Assembly (NCBI GenBank): GCA_003696905.1
Contig: RFHJ01000132.1
Location: 1 to 33,576 of the forward strand
From: Gammaproteobacteria bacterium
GTDB lineage: Bacteria > Pseudomonadota > Gammaproteobacteria > Chromatiales > Chromatiaceae
Length of the DNA: 33,576 bases
Direction: 5' to 3'
In this document: positions 1 through 9,463 of the stretch, in pieces
Layout of the letters: the number at the start of each line of letters is the position of its first letter
Position numbering within the stretch: position 1 is the first letter of the stretch
The notes under the pieces: generated by a model
What the model saw: only the letters and a program-made list of their open reading frames with translations
Told to the model about the DNA's origin: nothing
Database searches by the model: none
Program-made: the position numbers and the translations under genes

Positions 1-31
1 CAAAATCGATCGCTATAAGCGATTGATTTTG
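1..31. repeat. Hairpin: 14-bp near-perfect inverted repeat, 3-nt loop
   Basis: caaaatcgatcgct (1-14) / ata / agcgattgattttg (18-31); only one G-T type mismatch. Confidence 0.75.
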
Positions 32-37
32 AAGCCA

Positions 38-99
38 GCCGCAAACCGCGTTTGCGGCGCAGCGTACCCTGATAAAGCCAGGGATGGCTTTTATCAGGG
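38..99. repeat. Two further consecutive hairpins, part of an intergenic structured repeat
   Basis: gccgcaaa(38-45)/ccgcg/tttgcggc(51-58) is perfect; ccctgataaagcc(67-79)/agggat/ggcttttatcaggg(86-99) has a one-base bulge. Core gccagggatggcttt recurs at about 12810. Confidence 0.7.
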
Positions 100-121
100 C
101 TTCCTTAACGGAGAGACAACA

Positions 122-973
122 GTGGAGCGCGACCAGCATCCCGTCCTGATCACCGGTTGTTCCAGCGGCATCGGTCGCACCGCCGCCAGGATACTGCGCG
201 AAAGGGGATATCCCGTGATCCCCACGGCGCGGCGTGCAGAGGACGTGGAACGATTGCGTGCCGAGGGTCTGGAAAGCATACAACTCGACCTCGACGAGCC
301 GGCGAGCGTGGAGAACGGCTTCGAGCAGGCCATGGCCTTGACGGGCGGACGGTTGTACGCACTGTTCAACAACGGTGCCTGGGGCCTGCCCGGTGCGGTG
401 GAGGATCTCTCGCGCGAGGCGTTGCTGGCCCAGCTACAGACCAATCTGCTCGGCTGGCACCAGCTGACCTGCCTCGCCATTCCAGTGATGCGCGCGGCGG
501 GCAAGGGCCGGATCATCCAGAACAGCTCCGTCCTGGGCCTGGTGGCGATGCCCTACCGCGGCGCCTACAACTGTTCCAAGTTCGCCCTGGAAGGGTTGAC
601 CGATACCCTCCGCCTGGAACTGTACGGCACGGGGATCTTCGTCAGCCTGATCGAACCCGGTCCCATCCGCAGTCGCTTTCGGCAGAACGCCCATGCCCGC
701 TTTCTGCAATACATCGACCGCGAGCACAGTGCGCACCGCCAGGCCTATGTAGCCATGGAGCGTCGCCTGGCGAAAGAGGGCGATGCCGCCCCCTTCACCC
801 TGCCACCCGAGGCGGTGGTGAGGAAGCTGATCCATGCACTGGAGAGCCCGCGTCCCCGGGCCCGCTATGGCGTTACCGTGCCGACCCGCCTCTTCGCCGC
901 ACTGCGACGGCTGCTGCCCACCGCGGCACTGGATGCCGTCCTGCGGCGCGCCTCCGGTGGCGGGGCCCGGTAA
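122..973 (+). CDS. SDR-family (short-chain dehydrogenase/reductase) oxidoreductase; GTG start proposed at 122 (ORF opens at 23)
   Basis: VLITGCSSGIGRTAA (TGxxxGIG Rossmann motif), NNGAWG, and YNCSKFALEG (YxxxK catalytic motif). Confidence 0.9.
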   Translation: MERDQHPVLITGCSSGIGRTAARILRERGYPVIPTARRAEDVERLRAEGLESIQLDLDEPASVENGFEQAMALTGGRLYALFNNGAWGLPGAVEDLSREALLAQLQTNLLGWHQLTCLAIPVMRAAGKGRIIQNSSVLGLVAMPYRGAYNCSKFALEGLTDTLRLELYGTGIFVSLIEPGPIRSRFRQNAHARFLQYIDREHSAHRQAYVAMERRLAKEGDAAPFTLPPEAVVRKLIHALESPRPRARYGVTVPTRLFAALRRLLPTAALDAVLRRASGGGAR

Positions 974-1000
974 CAAAGCGACCGAAAGCGCCTGTCGACG

Positions 1001-2590
1001 TCAGCCCTCGAGTGCGCGGTAGGTCTGGGCGAAATACTCCGCCAGAAAGGTATCGAAATCCATGTCATCGGCCGCCTCGATGGCCGCCTGTTCGAGGTGT
1101 GACTCCGCGGCGAGCCGATCGAATTCGGCGATCCGCTCCGAGGAAAGCGCGCGCTCGCTGAAATAGCGGTAGTGATGGGTGGAGAGCCGCCGCGCGAAAT
1201 CGTAGAACCCCTCCCCCCGCTCGCGCATCTCGTCGAGCATGCGTGCCGAGGGGGTGCGTTCCGGGGCCAACACCTTGCGCAACTGCTCGTCCACTGCGTC
1301 CTCGTAGGCCTGGCCACCATGGACCCGATCCAGCAGCTCCGCCACCGGCAGCACCGCATCGAGCACCCGCTGCGCCCAGTCCCGCAGGGCCACCGGCCGA
1401 CCACAACAGCGCAGTTCGAGGCCGGGCTCGCGGCCACGATGGGCCACCCGCAGAATGTTCTCGTTGATCTCGTCCAGCTCCTCGCCCGACAGACCCGGGC
1501 TGTCGGCCAGCAGGCAGGCGAACATCAGGGCCTCGACGAAGCGCAACTGGGTCTCGTCCACGCCCAGGGGGTGGAAGGCGTTGACATCAAGGGAGCGCAG
1601 CTCGACATACCGCACCCCGCGTTCCAGCAGGGCGACCGCCGGGCTCTCCAGGCGACCGGTGAGCTGCTTGGGCCGGACCGTGTTGTAGTACTCGTTCTCG
1701 ATCTGCAGCAGATTGGCGTTGAGCTGCCGGTATTCGCCATCCACCTTCACCCCGATCCGTTCCCAGGCCTCGGCGGGTGTGGTAACCGCATACAAGAGCG
1801 AACGGGCATAGGTCTCCACATCCCGATAACAGACGTGAATCCCCAGGCCGTCCTCCTTCTTGTTCTGGTAGCCGATATCCCCCATGCGCAGCGAGGTGGC
1901 ATAGGGCTCGTAAAAAGTCGATTCGTCGAATACCGCCAGACGACTCTCACCATTGGCGAAGAAGGACTTGCACACCGCCGGCGAGGCTCCGAAGAGGTAG
2001 GGCACCAACCAGCCGATCCGCTGCAGGTTGCGCACCATGCCCATGTAGGCACGATCGCGCATGGTGCGGGGATCCTCTTCACCGGCCAGTGCGGCATAGG
2101 CGGGCCAGAAGGCCTCAGGCAGAGACCAATTGAAATGAACCCCCGCGATCACCTGCATCACCCGGCCATAGCGCCAGCCCAGGCCGACCCGGTAGACGTG
2201 CTTCATGCGACCCAGGTTGGAGTCGCCATACTCGGCGATGGGAATGCTTTTTTCTCCCGCCAGGACGCAAGGCATGCTGGTCGCCCACAGGAACTCGTCC
2301 TCGAGGAGGCGGTAGGCATAGCTCTGGACATCGGCGAGAAAGTCCAGCGCCTCGCCCGAGCTGGCCAATGGCGGCGTGATGAACTCCGCCAGGGCCTCCG
2401 AGTAGTCGGTGGTGATCCAGGGATGGGTCAACGGCGCCCCCCAGGCGGCAGGGTGCGGCGTATCGGCGATGCCGCCGTTGCGCGCCACCCGCAGGCTCTC
2501 CTTTTCGAGTCCCATGCGCGACTGCCGGATGCACTCGAGGTCGATGGCCTCGGGCAGGCGCCGCAGAATCGCGCCCGTCAGTTCGAACAC
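1001..2590 (-). CDS. gshA: Glutamate-cysteine ligase (gamma-glutamylcysteine synthetase, E. coli type); GTG start proposed at 2590
   Basis: MGLEKESLRV near N-terminus, HPWITTDYSEALAEFITPP, GLGWRYGRVMQVIAGVHFNWSLP, RYVELRSLDVNAFHPLGV: characteristic GshA segments. Confidence 0.93.
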   Translation of the reverse strand: MFELTGAILRRLPEAIDLECIRQSRMGLEKESLRVARNGGIADTPHPAAWGAPLTHPWITTDYSEALAEFITPPLASSGEALDFLADVQSYAYRLLEDEFLWATSMPCVLAGEKSIPIAEYGDSNLGRMKHVYRVGLGWRYGRVMQVIAGVHFNWSLPEAFWPAYAALAGEEDPRTMRDRAYMGMVRNLQRIGWLVPYLFGASPAVCKSFFANGESRLAVFDESTFYEPYATSLRMGDIGYQNKKEDGLGIHVCYRDVETYARSLLYAVTTPAEAWERIGVKVDGEYRQLNANLLQIENEYYNTVRPKQLTGRLESPAVALLERGVRYVELRSLDVNAFHPLGVDETQLRFVEALMFACLLADSPGLSGEELDEINENILRVAHRGREPGLELRCCGRPVALRDWAQRVLDAVLPVAELLDRVHGGQAYEDAVDEQLRKVLAPERTPSARMLDEMRERGEGFYDFARRLSTHHYRYFSERALSSERIAEFDRLAAESHLEQAAIEAADDMDFDTFLAEYFAQTYRALEG

Positions 2591-2774
2591 GGAGACCTCC
2601 GCGAGATACCGGCAAGCCACCGGAGGTGGGTGAGCTGTGACATGGTGACTGGGCAGGGAGATAGCGGGAAAGGGGGGGATTGTAGCCAAGCTCCCGCCCC
2701 TGCGCACCCACGGGAAAGCACGAGTCAGACCGAGCCAGATCTGCGAAGAGTCGCCAACAGGAATGGCGCTGGGT

Positions 2775-4889
2775 TCAGTCCCTCTGTGCCGTCAGGGGCC
2801 GGCTGGTCTTGATCCAGTCGACCATGATCCGCGCCGTCTCGTCGAGCATGATGCGCTCGATTCCCTCCGGGTCCTCGTCGGCATGGGCGAGTTTCTCGTC
2901 CTCGTCTTCCTCGTCCAGAGACTTCAGCGGCGGCAGCCCCCGCCAGGTCCGCAGCCGGTTGCGCAGGGCCAGCAGTCGTTGTTCACGCTGCTCTCGTTCC
3001 GCCTTGCGCTTCGCCTCGTTGAGTGAGGCGTCCTTGTGGTCCTTGATGCGCATGAATTCCTTTTCCTGGTCGATGAGGAACTGAAAACCCGGATCCCTGG
3101 CGATACGCCGGTTGCTGCGTTCCCGGAGATAGGAGATCGGGAACTCCACTCTTGGCTGTTCCACCACCGGCTGAATCGCCGCCCATGGCAAAGCATGATC
3201 CAGGGCGCGCTCGCCATAGTCTCGCGCCCCCTGGGCAGTAGGAAATTCGATGTCCGGCTCCACGCCCTTCAACTGGGTACTCGCCCCCAGTACGCGGAAA
3301 AATTGCGCCATGGTCAGCCTCAGTCGCCCCAGGTCGTGATCGCTGCGCAGATAACGGGCCAGATTTACCAGCGTCTGCACCGTGCCCTTGCCAAAGGTCG
3401 GTTCCCCGACGATCAGTCCCCTTCCGTAGTCCTTGATGGCACCGGCGAAAATCTCCGATGCCGAGGCGCTGTTGCGGTCCACCAGGACGATCAGAGGGCC
3501 GCGATAGACCTCGCCGGGATCGGTATCCTTTTCCAGCTCGACATTGCTCGCCGCATCCTTGATCTGTACCACCGGCCCCCTGTCGATGAACAGGCCGGTC
3601 AGTTCAGTCGCTTCGGCCAGCGATCCGCCGCCATTCTGGCGCAGATCGATGATGACGCCATCCACCCCCTGGGATTCGAGTGCCTCGAGGAGCTTGCGCA
3701 CATCGCGGGTGGTACTGCGGAAGTTGCGCTTGCCCGCGGCCTGCCCTGCAAAATCGCGGTAGAAGGCCGGCAGGTCGATCACGCCGATCTTCAGCCCACC
3801 GAATTCGGGGCCCTGCAGGATCTTGCTCTTGGCCGCCTTGTCCTCGAGCTTGATGGTGTCGCGCACCAGCACCACCTCGCGCGCGCGACCGCCGATCCCC
3901 TCGCCCTTGGGAATGATGCTCAGCCGCACGATACTGCCCTTGGGCCCACGGATCAGCTCCACCACGTCCTGTAGCCGCCAGCCGACGACGTCTTCCATGG
4001 CACCATCCCTGCCCTGGGCCACACCGACGATGTGATCTCCCGGATGGAGCTTGCCACTGCGAGCCGCCGGACCGCCGACCACGGTGCGCAGGATCTTGGT
4101 GTAGCCATCCTCACTGCGCAGGACCGCGCCGATCCCTTGCAGGGAAAGCCGCATGCCGATGTCGAAGTTCTCCGACACCTCCGGCGACATATAGCTGGTG
4201 TGCGGCTCGATGCTCAGGGTCACGGCATTGACGAAGGTCTGGAATACGTCCTCCGCCTTCATCTGACGAACCCGGTCGCGTAGTCCCTCATAGCGCTTCT
4301 GCAGCCGCTGCTTGTCGAACGGCTTGCTGTCGTCGAGGCGGGCAACCAGGATGTCGTTCTTGACCCGCTTGCGCCATAGATCGTCCAGTGCCTTTTCGTC
4401 CCGGGCCCAGGGCTCGTCTTCGCGATCGAAGACGTAACGCTCATCACGGCTGAAATCGAAGGGATAGTTGTTCAGCAGGTCGATGGCGTAGGCAGCACGC
4501 TGCTCCACCTTGTGCCGGAAGAGACGGAAGATCTCGAATGGTGCGGCCAGTTTGCCCTTGGTCAGGGCATCGTCGAAATAGTCTCGATAGGCGCTGAAAC
4601 GATCGATGTCTTCGCGGGTGAAGAAATTCTTGTTGGGATCGAGCGATTCGAGAAAGCGGTCGAAGGCGTCCCGCGAGAGCTGGTCGTCGATATGTGGGCG
4701 GGTATAGTGGAAACCCTCCAGCACCTGCGCGATCACCAGCGCCGTCCGCCTCTCATCCTCGGTCGGTTGCAGCGACTCGAGCGCCACCGGCTGCGGGCGC
4801 GCCTGGGCGGCCAGCGGCCAGGCGATACTCCACAGCAATATCGGCAGAAGCAGGATGGGGCGGATTCTCGGATTGGTCGGGTTGCTCAT
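2775..4889 (-). CDS. prc: Carboxy-terminal (tail-specific) protease, S41 family
   Basis: Signal-like N-terminus, PDZ segment (GIGAVLRSEDGYTKILRTVVGGPAARSGKLHPGDHIVGV), catalytic region NSASASEIFAGAIKDYGRGLIVGEPTFGKGTVQT, DUF3340-like C-terminus. Start at 4889 preferred over ORF start 5015. Confidence 0.92.
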   Translation of the reverse strand: MSNPTNPRIRPILLLPILLWSIAWPLAAQARPQPVALESLQPTEDERRTALVIAQVLEGFHYTRPHIDDQLSRDAFDRFLESLDPNKNFFTREDIDRFSAYRDYFDDALTKGKLAAPFEIFRLFRHKVEQRAAYAIDLLNNYPFDFSRDERYVFDREDEPWARDEKALDDLWRKRVKNDILVARLDDSKPFDKQRLQKRYEGLRDRVRQMKAEDVFQTFVNAVTLSIEPHTSYMSPEVSENFDIGMRLSLQGIGAVLRSEDGYTKILRTVVGGPAARSGKLHPGDHIVGVAQGRDGAMEDVVGWRLQDVVELIRGPKGSIVRLSIIPKGEGIGGRAREVVLVRDTIKLEDKAAKSKILQGPEFGGLKIGVIDLPAFYRDFAGQAAGKRNFRSTTRDVRKLLEALESQGVDGVIIDLRQNGGGSLAEATELTGLFIDRGPVVQIKDAASNVELEKDTDPGEVYRGPLIVLVDRNSASASEIFAGAIKDYGRGLIVGEPTFGKGTVQTLVNLARYLRSDHDLGRLRLTMAQFFRVLGASTQLKGVEPDIEFPTAQGARDYGERALDHALPWAAIQPVVEQPRVEFPISYLRERSNRRIARDPGFQFLIDQEKEFMRIKDHKDASLNEAKRKAEREQREQRLLALRNRLRTWRGLPPLKSLDEEDEDEKLAHADEDPEGIERIMLDETARIMVDWIKTSRPLTAQRD

Positions 4890-5758
4890 GGGGCTCTGCT
4901 CGTGTCGGGCATGCCGACCGGCGGGTGGAGGCCGGTGACAATCTCCAGGTAATCGGGGTGCTCGGGGCCTATCAGGCCATGGCGAACGAGGAAGTCGATG
5001 ATCACGAGATTGCAATTGAGCTTGAAATCGTCGGTATCGCGCACGATCTGCATCACCTGCTCTATCGGCATCAAGAGGAACTCCTCCACCTCGCCGTCCG
5101 TGTTTCGAGGTATAAAGGTAGCGGGAAGTTCAATGTCATAACAATACAATACGTCGGGTCTAAACCCCCGCTCGGCCACCCGATTGTACGACAGCACCCC
5201 CACGGGACGGGCCCGAGCGGCCAATTCGGCCGGCATGCCGGCCTCTTCCGCACATTCCTTCGCCAGGTTTTCCCGCAATCCGATGCCGCTGGGCAGCCCC
5301 CCGGCCACCATGTTGTCGAGCGCGCCGGGGAAGATCAGTCGATCACGCGACCGCCGCCCTATCCACATCTTCAGCTGCCCCCCTTCACGCACGAAGCCGT
5401 TGAGGTGCTGACCGAAGGAGCGGAGACCGAGCGGGGCGGCCATCACCCGATCGACGGTGGCGATGGCCTGGTCACGCCCCCCCGCGGTGACCGGATAGGG
5501 CTCCCCCAGCAAGGGCGGGATTTCCCCGCGCTCAGCGAGCGTCTGCGCCACCTGCGTGAGCCCCGCCTGCAGGCCAACCGGGTCACCGCCCGGCGAACGC
5601 ACCTGCACTTCATCCACCGCGAACCATTGGGGCCATTCCATGAGCAGGCGGGCAAAGGCGGGACGCACCCACCCATAGATGCCGCTGCCGATGCGCCAGG
5701 GCAGAAAGGGCTCGGCCACCGGCCGGTTGCAGGCCTGAATATGCCGTAGATAACCCAT
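4886..5758 (-). CDS. DUF4743 domain-containing Nudix hydrolase
   Basis: N-terminal DUF4743-like segment (WPQWFAVDEVQV) and Nudix-box-like GGLPSGIGLRENLAKECAEEAGM. Stop overlaps the prc start (ATGA). Confidence 0.82.
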   Translation of the reverse strand: MGYLRHIQACNRPVAEPFLPWRIGSGIYGWVRPAFARLLMEWPQWFAVDEVQVRSPGGDPVGLQAGLTQVAQTLAERGEIPPLLGEPYPVTAGGRDQAIATVDRVMAAPLGLRSFGQHLNGFVREGGQLKMWIGRRSRDRLIFPGALDNMVAGGLPSGIGLRENLAKECAEEAGMPAELAARARPVGVLSYNRVAERGFRPDVLYCYDIELPATFIPRNTDGEVEEFLLMPIEQVMQIVRDTDDFKLNCNLVIIDFLVRHGLIGPEHPDYLEIVTGLHPPVGMPDTSRAP

Positions 5759-5762
5759 TGCT

Positions 5763-6578
5763 TCAGCCCTCCCCGGCATCCTGTTCCTTCTCCTTTACCC
5801 GGGACCATGCCGTCTCCAGCTGCCCGAGCTCGAGCTGCGACAGGTCGTCGTGGCCGGCCGCCGCCAGCTCCTGCTCCATGGCGCGAAAGCGTCGCTCGAA
5901 CTTGTCGTTGGCCGCGCGCAGCAGCTGTTCCGAGGAATGGCCGAACAGCCTCACCAGGTTCACCACGGCAAACAGCAGATCGCCCAACTCCTCCGCCAGA
6001 TGGGCCGAATCGCCCCCGGCCGCCGCCTCTTCCACCTCGCGCAGCTCCTCGCGGGTCTTCTCCAGGGCGCCTCGTGCATCGGGCCAGTCGAAGCCGACGT
6101 CCCGGGCCCGTTTCTGCAGCTTGTGCGCCCGTACCAGGGCAGGCAGTGCCCGGGCGATACCGGCCACCTGGCTCTCATCCTGCATCGCCTTGCGGGATCG
6201 CTCTTCCGCCTTGCTGGCCTCCCAGGCGCGGCGTAGGCCCTCGTGATCGGCATGGATGACATCGCCGAAGACATGGGGATGGCGACGCTGCATCTTGTCA
6301 GTGATGCCCTCGGCGACGTCGGCGAAATCGAAGTGCCCCTGCTCCTCGGCGATCCGGCTGTAGAAGACGATCTGGAACAGTAGGTCGCCCAACTCCTCGC
6401 GCAGTTCGGCGACCTGCCCCTGCTCGACCGCATCGGCCACCTCATAGGCCTCTTCCAGGGTGTAGGGGACCAGGCTGCGCCAGGTCTGGGCACGGTCCCA
6501 GGGACAGCCTCGTTCGGGGTCACGCAATCGTGCCATCAGGTCGAGCAGCGCCTGAATCGCGGTACAGGGATCGGACAT
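5763..6578 (-). CDS. mazG: Nucleoside triphosphate pyrophosphohydrolase MazG (two-domain type)
   Basis: CPWDRAQTWRSLVPYTLEEAYEVADAV, EELGDLLFQIVFYSRIAEE, RRHPHVFGD, and a second AEELGDLLFAVVNLVRL motif. Confidence 0.95.
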   Translation of the reverse strand: MSDPCTAIQALLDLMARLRDPERGCPWDRAQTWRSLVPYTLEEAYEVADAVEQGQVAELREELGDLLFQIVFYSRIAEEQGHFDFADVAEGITDKMQRRHPHVFGDVIHADHEGLRRAWEASKAEERSRKAMQDESQVAGIARALPALVRAHKLQKRARDVGFDWPDARGALEKTREELREVEEAAAGGDSAHLAEELGDLLFAVVNLVRLFGHSSEQLLRAANDKFERRFRAMEQELAAAGHDDLSQLELGQLETAWSRVKEKEQDAGEG

Positions 6579-6581
6579 CGC

Positions 6582-7964
6582 TCAGCCCCCCGGCAATGAA
6601 ATGCCGGTGACCTTTTTGTAAAGGCTCACCGCATAGGAGTCGGTCATGCCCGAGACGAAGTCGGTCAACAGCAGCAGGCGCAGGTAGGGGTCGGGCGAGG
6701 GTATCCGCCCGGCGCCGATGAATTGCTCGGGAACCAGCCGGATCAGCATCTTGCTGCGCGCCGAGGCGCGCTCGCCGTGCTCGGCCACATCGTCGATGAC
6801 CTGAATGAAGCGCTCGAGCAGGTCGTGGATCACCTGAAAGCCCGCCGCCTGTATGCTCACCACCTCGGGGGCACAGTAGATGCGCTCACGGGCCATGTCG
6901 ATCAATACGTCGGCCTGCGCACGAGCAGGAATCTCCTCCAGCAGCGGGCGGTCGAAGCGGCCGGCCAGGATCGCGGCCTCGTTGTCCATGAAACAGCTCA
7001 GCGCCTGGGTGATGATCTGATTGATCACCTTGGCCCGCAGGAACTCGATGCGGTCCTTGCGTTCGCGAATGCCGCCCAGGCGGGCCTGCTGACGCTCCCG
7101 GTCCGGCAACAGGTCGAGAAAGGCGGCAGTGACCTCGTCGTAACTGAAGTGTCCCAGGCGATAGCCGTCCTCGATGTCGATCACCCGATAGGCGATGTCG
7201 TCGGCCGCCTCCACCAGAAAGGCCAACGGATGGCGATACCAGATGGCCCGCTGGGGATCGCGCCGTATCAGTCCAACCGCCTCCGCCACCGCCTCGAAGG
7301 CGGCGCGATCGGCCACGGTGAATCCCTGCTTCCGGGCACTCACGCCATCGTAACGGCTGCCGCCCAGGCAGGACTCGCGCGGATACTTGGTGAAGGCCGC
7401 CAGGGTGGCACAAGTCAGCTGAAGGCCGCCGGGATTGTCGGGATTCTGCAACCGGGTGACGATACGAAACCCCTGGGCATTGCCCTCGAAGGCGAGGAAA
7501 TCCTCCCGTTGACTACCGCGCAGCACGGCCACCCGGCGCGCCCCATAGTCGGCGCTGGCCGCCCACTCGCGGATGGCGTCCTCGCCGGAGTGCCCAAAGG
7601 GCGGATTGCCGATGTCGTGGGCCAGGCAGGCCGCCGCGCAGATATTGCCGAAATCGGCCGACTCGAAGGCATCGAGGCGATGGCGCGCAATCACCTGCTC
7701 GCCCACCAGTGTCCCCAGCGAGCGACCGATGCAGGAGGCCTCCAGGCTGTGGGTGAGGCGGGTCCGCACATAGTCGACCTTGGAGAGGGGAAACACCTGG
7801 GTCTTGTCCTGCATGCGCCGAAAGGCGGAGCAGAACACCACGCGATCGAAGTCTCGTTGAAAGTCGGTTCGGGCGGTATGCCGCTCGGGTGGCCGATCGG
7901 TCCCCAGCCGGCGACGGGAGAGCAGGCGCGGCCACTGCATGGGGGTTTCATCAGACGGTTGCAC
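6582..7964 (-). CDS. dgt: Deoxyguanosinetriphosphate triphosphohydrolase family protein (HD domain)
   Basis: FRRMQDKTQVFPL, RTRLTHSLEASCIGRSLG, CLAHDIGNPPFGHSGEDAI (HD motif), EAADDIAYRVIDIEDG. Confidence 0.93.
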   Translation of the reverse strand: MQPSDETPMQWPRLLSRRRLGTDRPPERHTARTDFQRDFDRVVFCSAFRRMQDKTQVFPLSKVDYVRTRLTHSLEASCIGRSLGTLVGEQVIARHRLDAFESADFGNICAAACLAHDIGNPPFGHSGEDAIREWAASADYGARRVAVLRGSQREDFLAFEGNAQGFRIVTRLQNPDNPGGLQLTCATLAAFTKYPRESCLGGSRYDGVSARKQGFTVADRAAFEAVAEAVGLIRRDPQRAIWYRHPLAFLVEAADDIAYRVIDIEDGYRLGHFSYDEVTAAFLDLLPDRERQQARLGGIRERKDRIEFLRAKVINQIITQALSCFMDNEAAILAGRFDRPLLEEIPARAQADVLIDMARERIYCAPEVVSIQAAGFQVIHDLLERFIQVIDDVAEHGERASARSKMLIRLVPEQFIGAGRIPSPDPYLRLLLLTDFVSGMTDSYAVSLYKKVTGISLPGG

Positions 7965-8256
7965 GGACAGCGGGAACTCCCTGGATCTTTCCTCGAGGGC
8001 CTCACTTTATCACTGCCATCGGTGAAATTCGTGCGCCCGGCGAGTTGCCTGCTAAGGTAGCTAAGGTATTGCCAGAAAAGAAGCATTCGCCCGAACGACG
8101 CAACTGGACAATGACAAGAGACTGATTTTCATTGACATTTTTACGCATTCTCGATAGATTCCGGCGCCATTTTCGGCGTGCCAGTAGCTGCCTGCGACAT
8201 CGATGGCGGGCGACGACGATCGCCGGCGACTAGTCAAGACCCGGGGTGAATTCCAC

Positions 8257-9459
8257 ATGAACATCCGCTCTCTCGCTGCGAGCCTCCTTCTCTGTCTCTC
8301 TGCCCAGGGCGCCCTGGGCCAACAAACGCCTGCGCCGAGCTACCGCATCGTCCCGGTGGAACGACAGGCCGCCGACCTGACGGTGACCCTGGCGGCCACC
8401 GTCACGCCCTTCAAGACGGTCCAGCTGACCGCGCAGATGCCCGGCCGGGTAAAACAGATCACGGGCCGCGAGGGCGACCATTTCGAGCAGGGGGCAGTAC
8501 TGGTCACCCTCGACGACTCTGCCCTGCTGGCCCGTCGTGAGGCCGCCCTGGCGGCGCGGGAGTCGGCCCTGGTGGCGATCCAGAACGCCCAGGCCCAGTA
8601 CCAGCGCGAGATCTATTCGCCCCGCTCCGATGCGGTCCGCAGCGCGCCTGGCGGCTTCGGTTTTCCCGGCATGATGGATCAGATGTTCGGCGTGCCCATG
8701 CAGGACGCCCTGGGCCTGCGTGATCACGATGCCGAGCGCTACACCGATATCGTGGACGTGCAGACCCGCCTGGCCCAGGCGCAGAACAGCCTGCGCCAGG
8801 CGGAGGCCAATATCCGCGAGATCGATGCACGCCTGCGGGACACCCTGAGCGTGGCGCCCTTCACGGGGGTCATCGACAAGGTCTACGTGGAAGAAGGCGA
8901 CACCGTGCAGCCGGGCCAGCCGCTGGTGGACTTCAGCCAGGAGGGCCGGTTCAAGGTGGAAGCCGACCTGCCGGTGCACCTGGTGCGCCATCTCCGACCC
9001 GGGCAGACCCTGCCGGTCAAACTGGACAACAAGGGGGCGGCCATCCCCGCCCAGGTCTATCGGATCCATCCCACCGCCGACCAGCGCCGCCACACCATCC
9101 ATGTCGAGCTCACCCTGCCGGAAGGGGTGGCCGCCACCGCCGGGCAGTATGCCGAGATCGAAGTGGCAGACCGCACCGCCAGCGCCACGCCACAGCTGAG
9201 CATCCCGGCATCGGCGGTGATCCGCAAGAGCGGCATGCCCCTGGTGTTCAGTGTCGACCCGCAGGGCATCGTCCGGCTGCGGGTGGTTCGCCTCGGCGAC
9301 GACCTGGGCAACGGCCGTGTGGCCGTGCTCTCCGGCGTGCGCGAGGGCGACCGCATCATCGACGCGCCGCCGCCCGGTCTGAAGGCGGGACAGTCGATCT
9401 CCGAGCCCCGGCCGGATGCCGGCGCCCCGGAAATCGCCACCCCGTCTCAGGAGGGTTGA
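8257..9459 (+). CDS. RND efflux periplasmic adaptor (membrane fusion protein)
   Basis: Signal peptide MNIRSLAASLLLCLSAQGALG; lipoyl/barrel-sandwich segments VQLTAQMPGRVKQITGREGDHFEQGAVLVTLDD and APFTGVIDKVYVEEGDTVQPGQPLVDF. Confidence 0.92.
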   Translation: MNIRSLAASLLLCLSAQGALGQQTPAPSYRIVPVERQAADLTVTLAATVTPFKTVQLTAQMPGRVKQITGREGDHFEQGAVLVTLDDSALLARREAALAARESALVAIQNAQAQYQREIYSPRSDAVRSAPGGFGFPGMMDQMFGVPMQDALGLRDHDAERYTDIVDVQTRLAQAQNSLRQAEANIREIDARLRDTLSVAPFTGVIDKVYVEEGDTVQPGQPLVDFSQEGRFKVEADLPVHLVRHLRPGQTLPVKLDNKGAAIPAQVYRIHPTADQRRHTIHVELTLPEGVAATAGQYAEIEVADRTASATPQLSIPASAVIRKSGMPLVFSVDPQGIVRLRVVRLGDDLGNGRVAVLSGVREGDRIIDAPPPGLKAGQSISEPRPDAGAPEIATPSQEG

Positions 9460-9463
9460 TGCC

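Noticed and set aside
1172-2812. 546-aa plus-strand ORF antisense to gshA
   Set aside because: gshA on the minus strand has unmistakable motifs; the plus frame does not.
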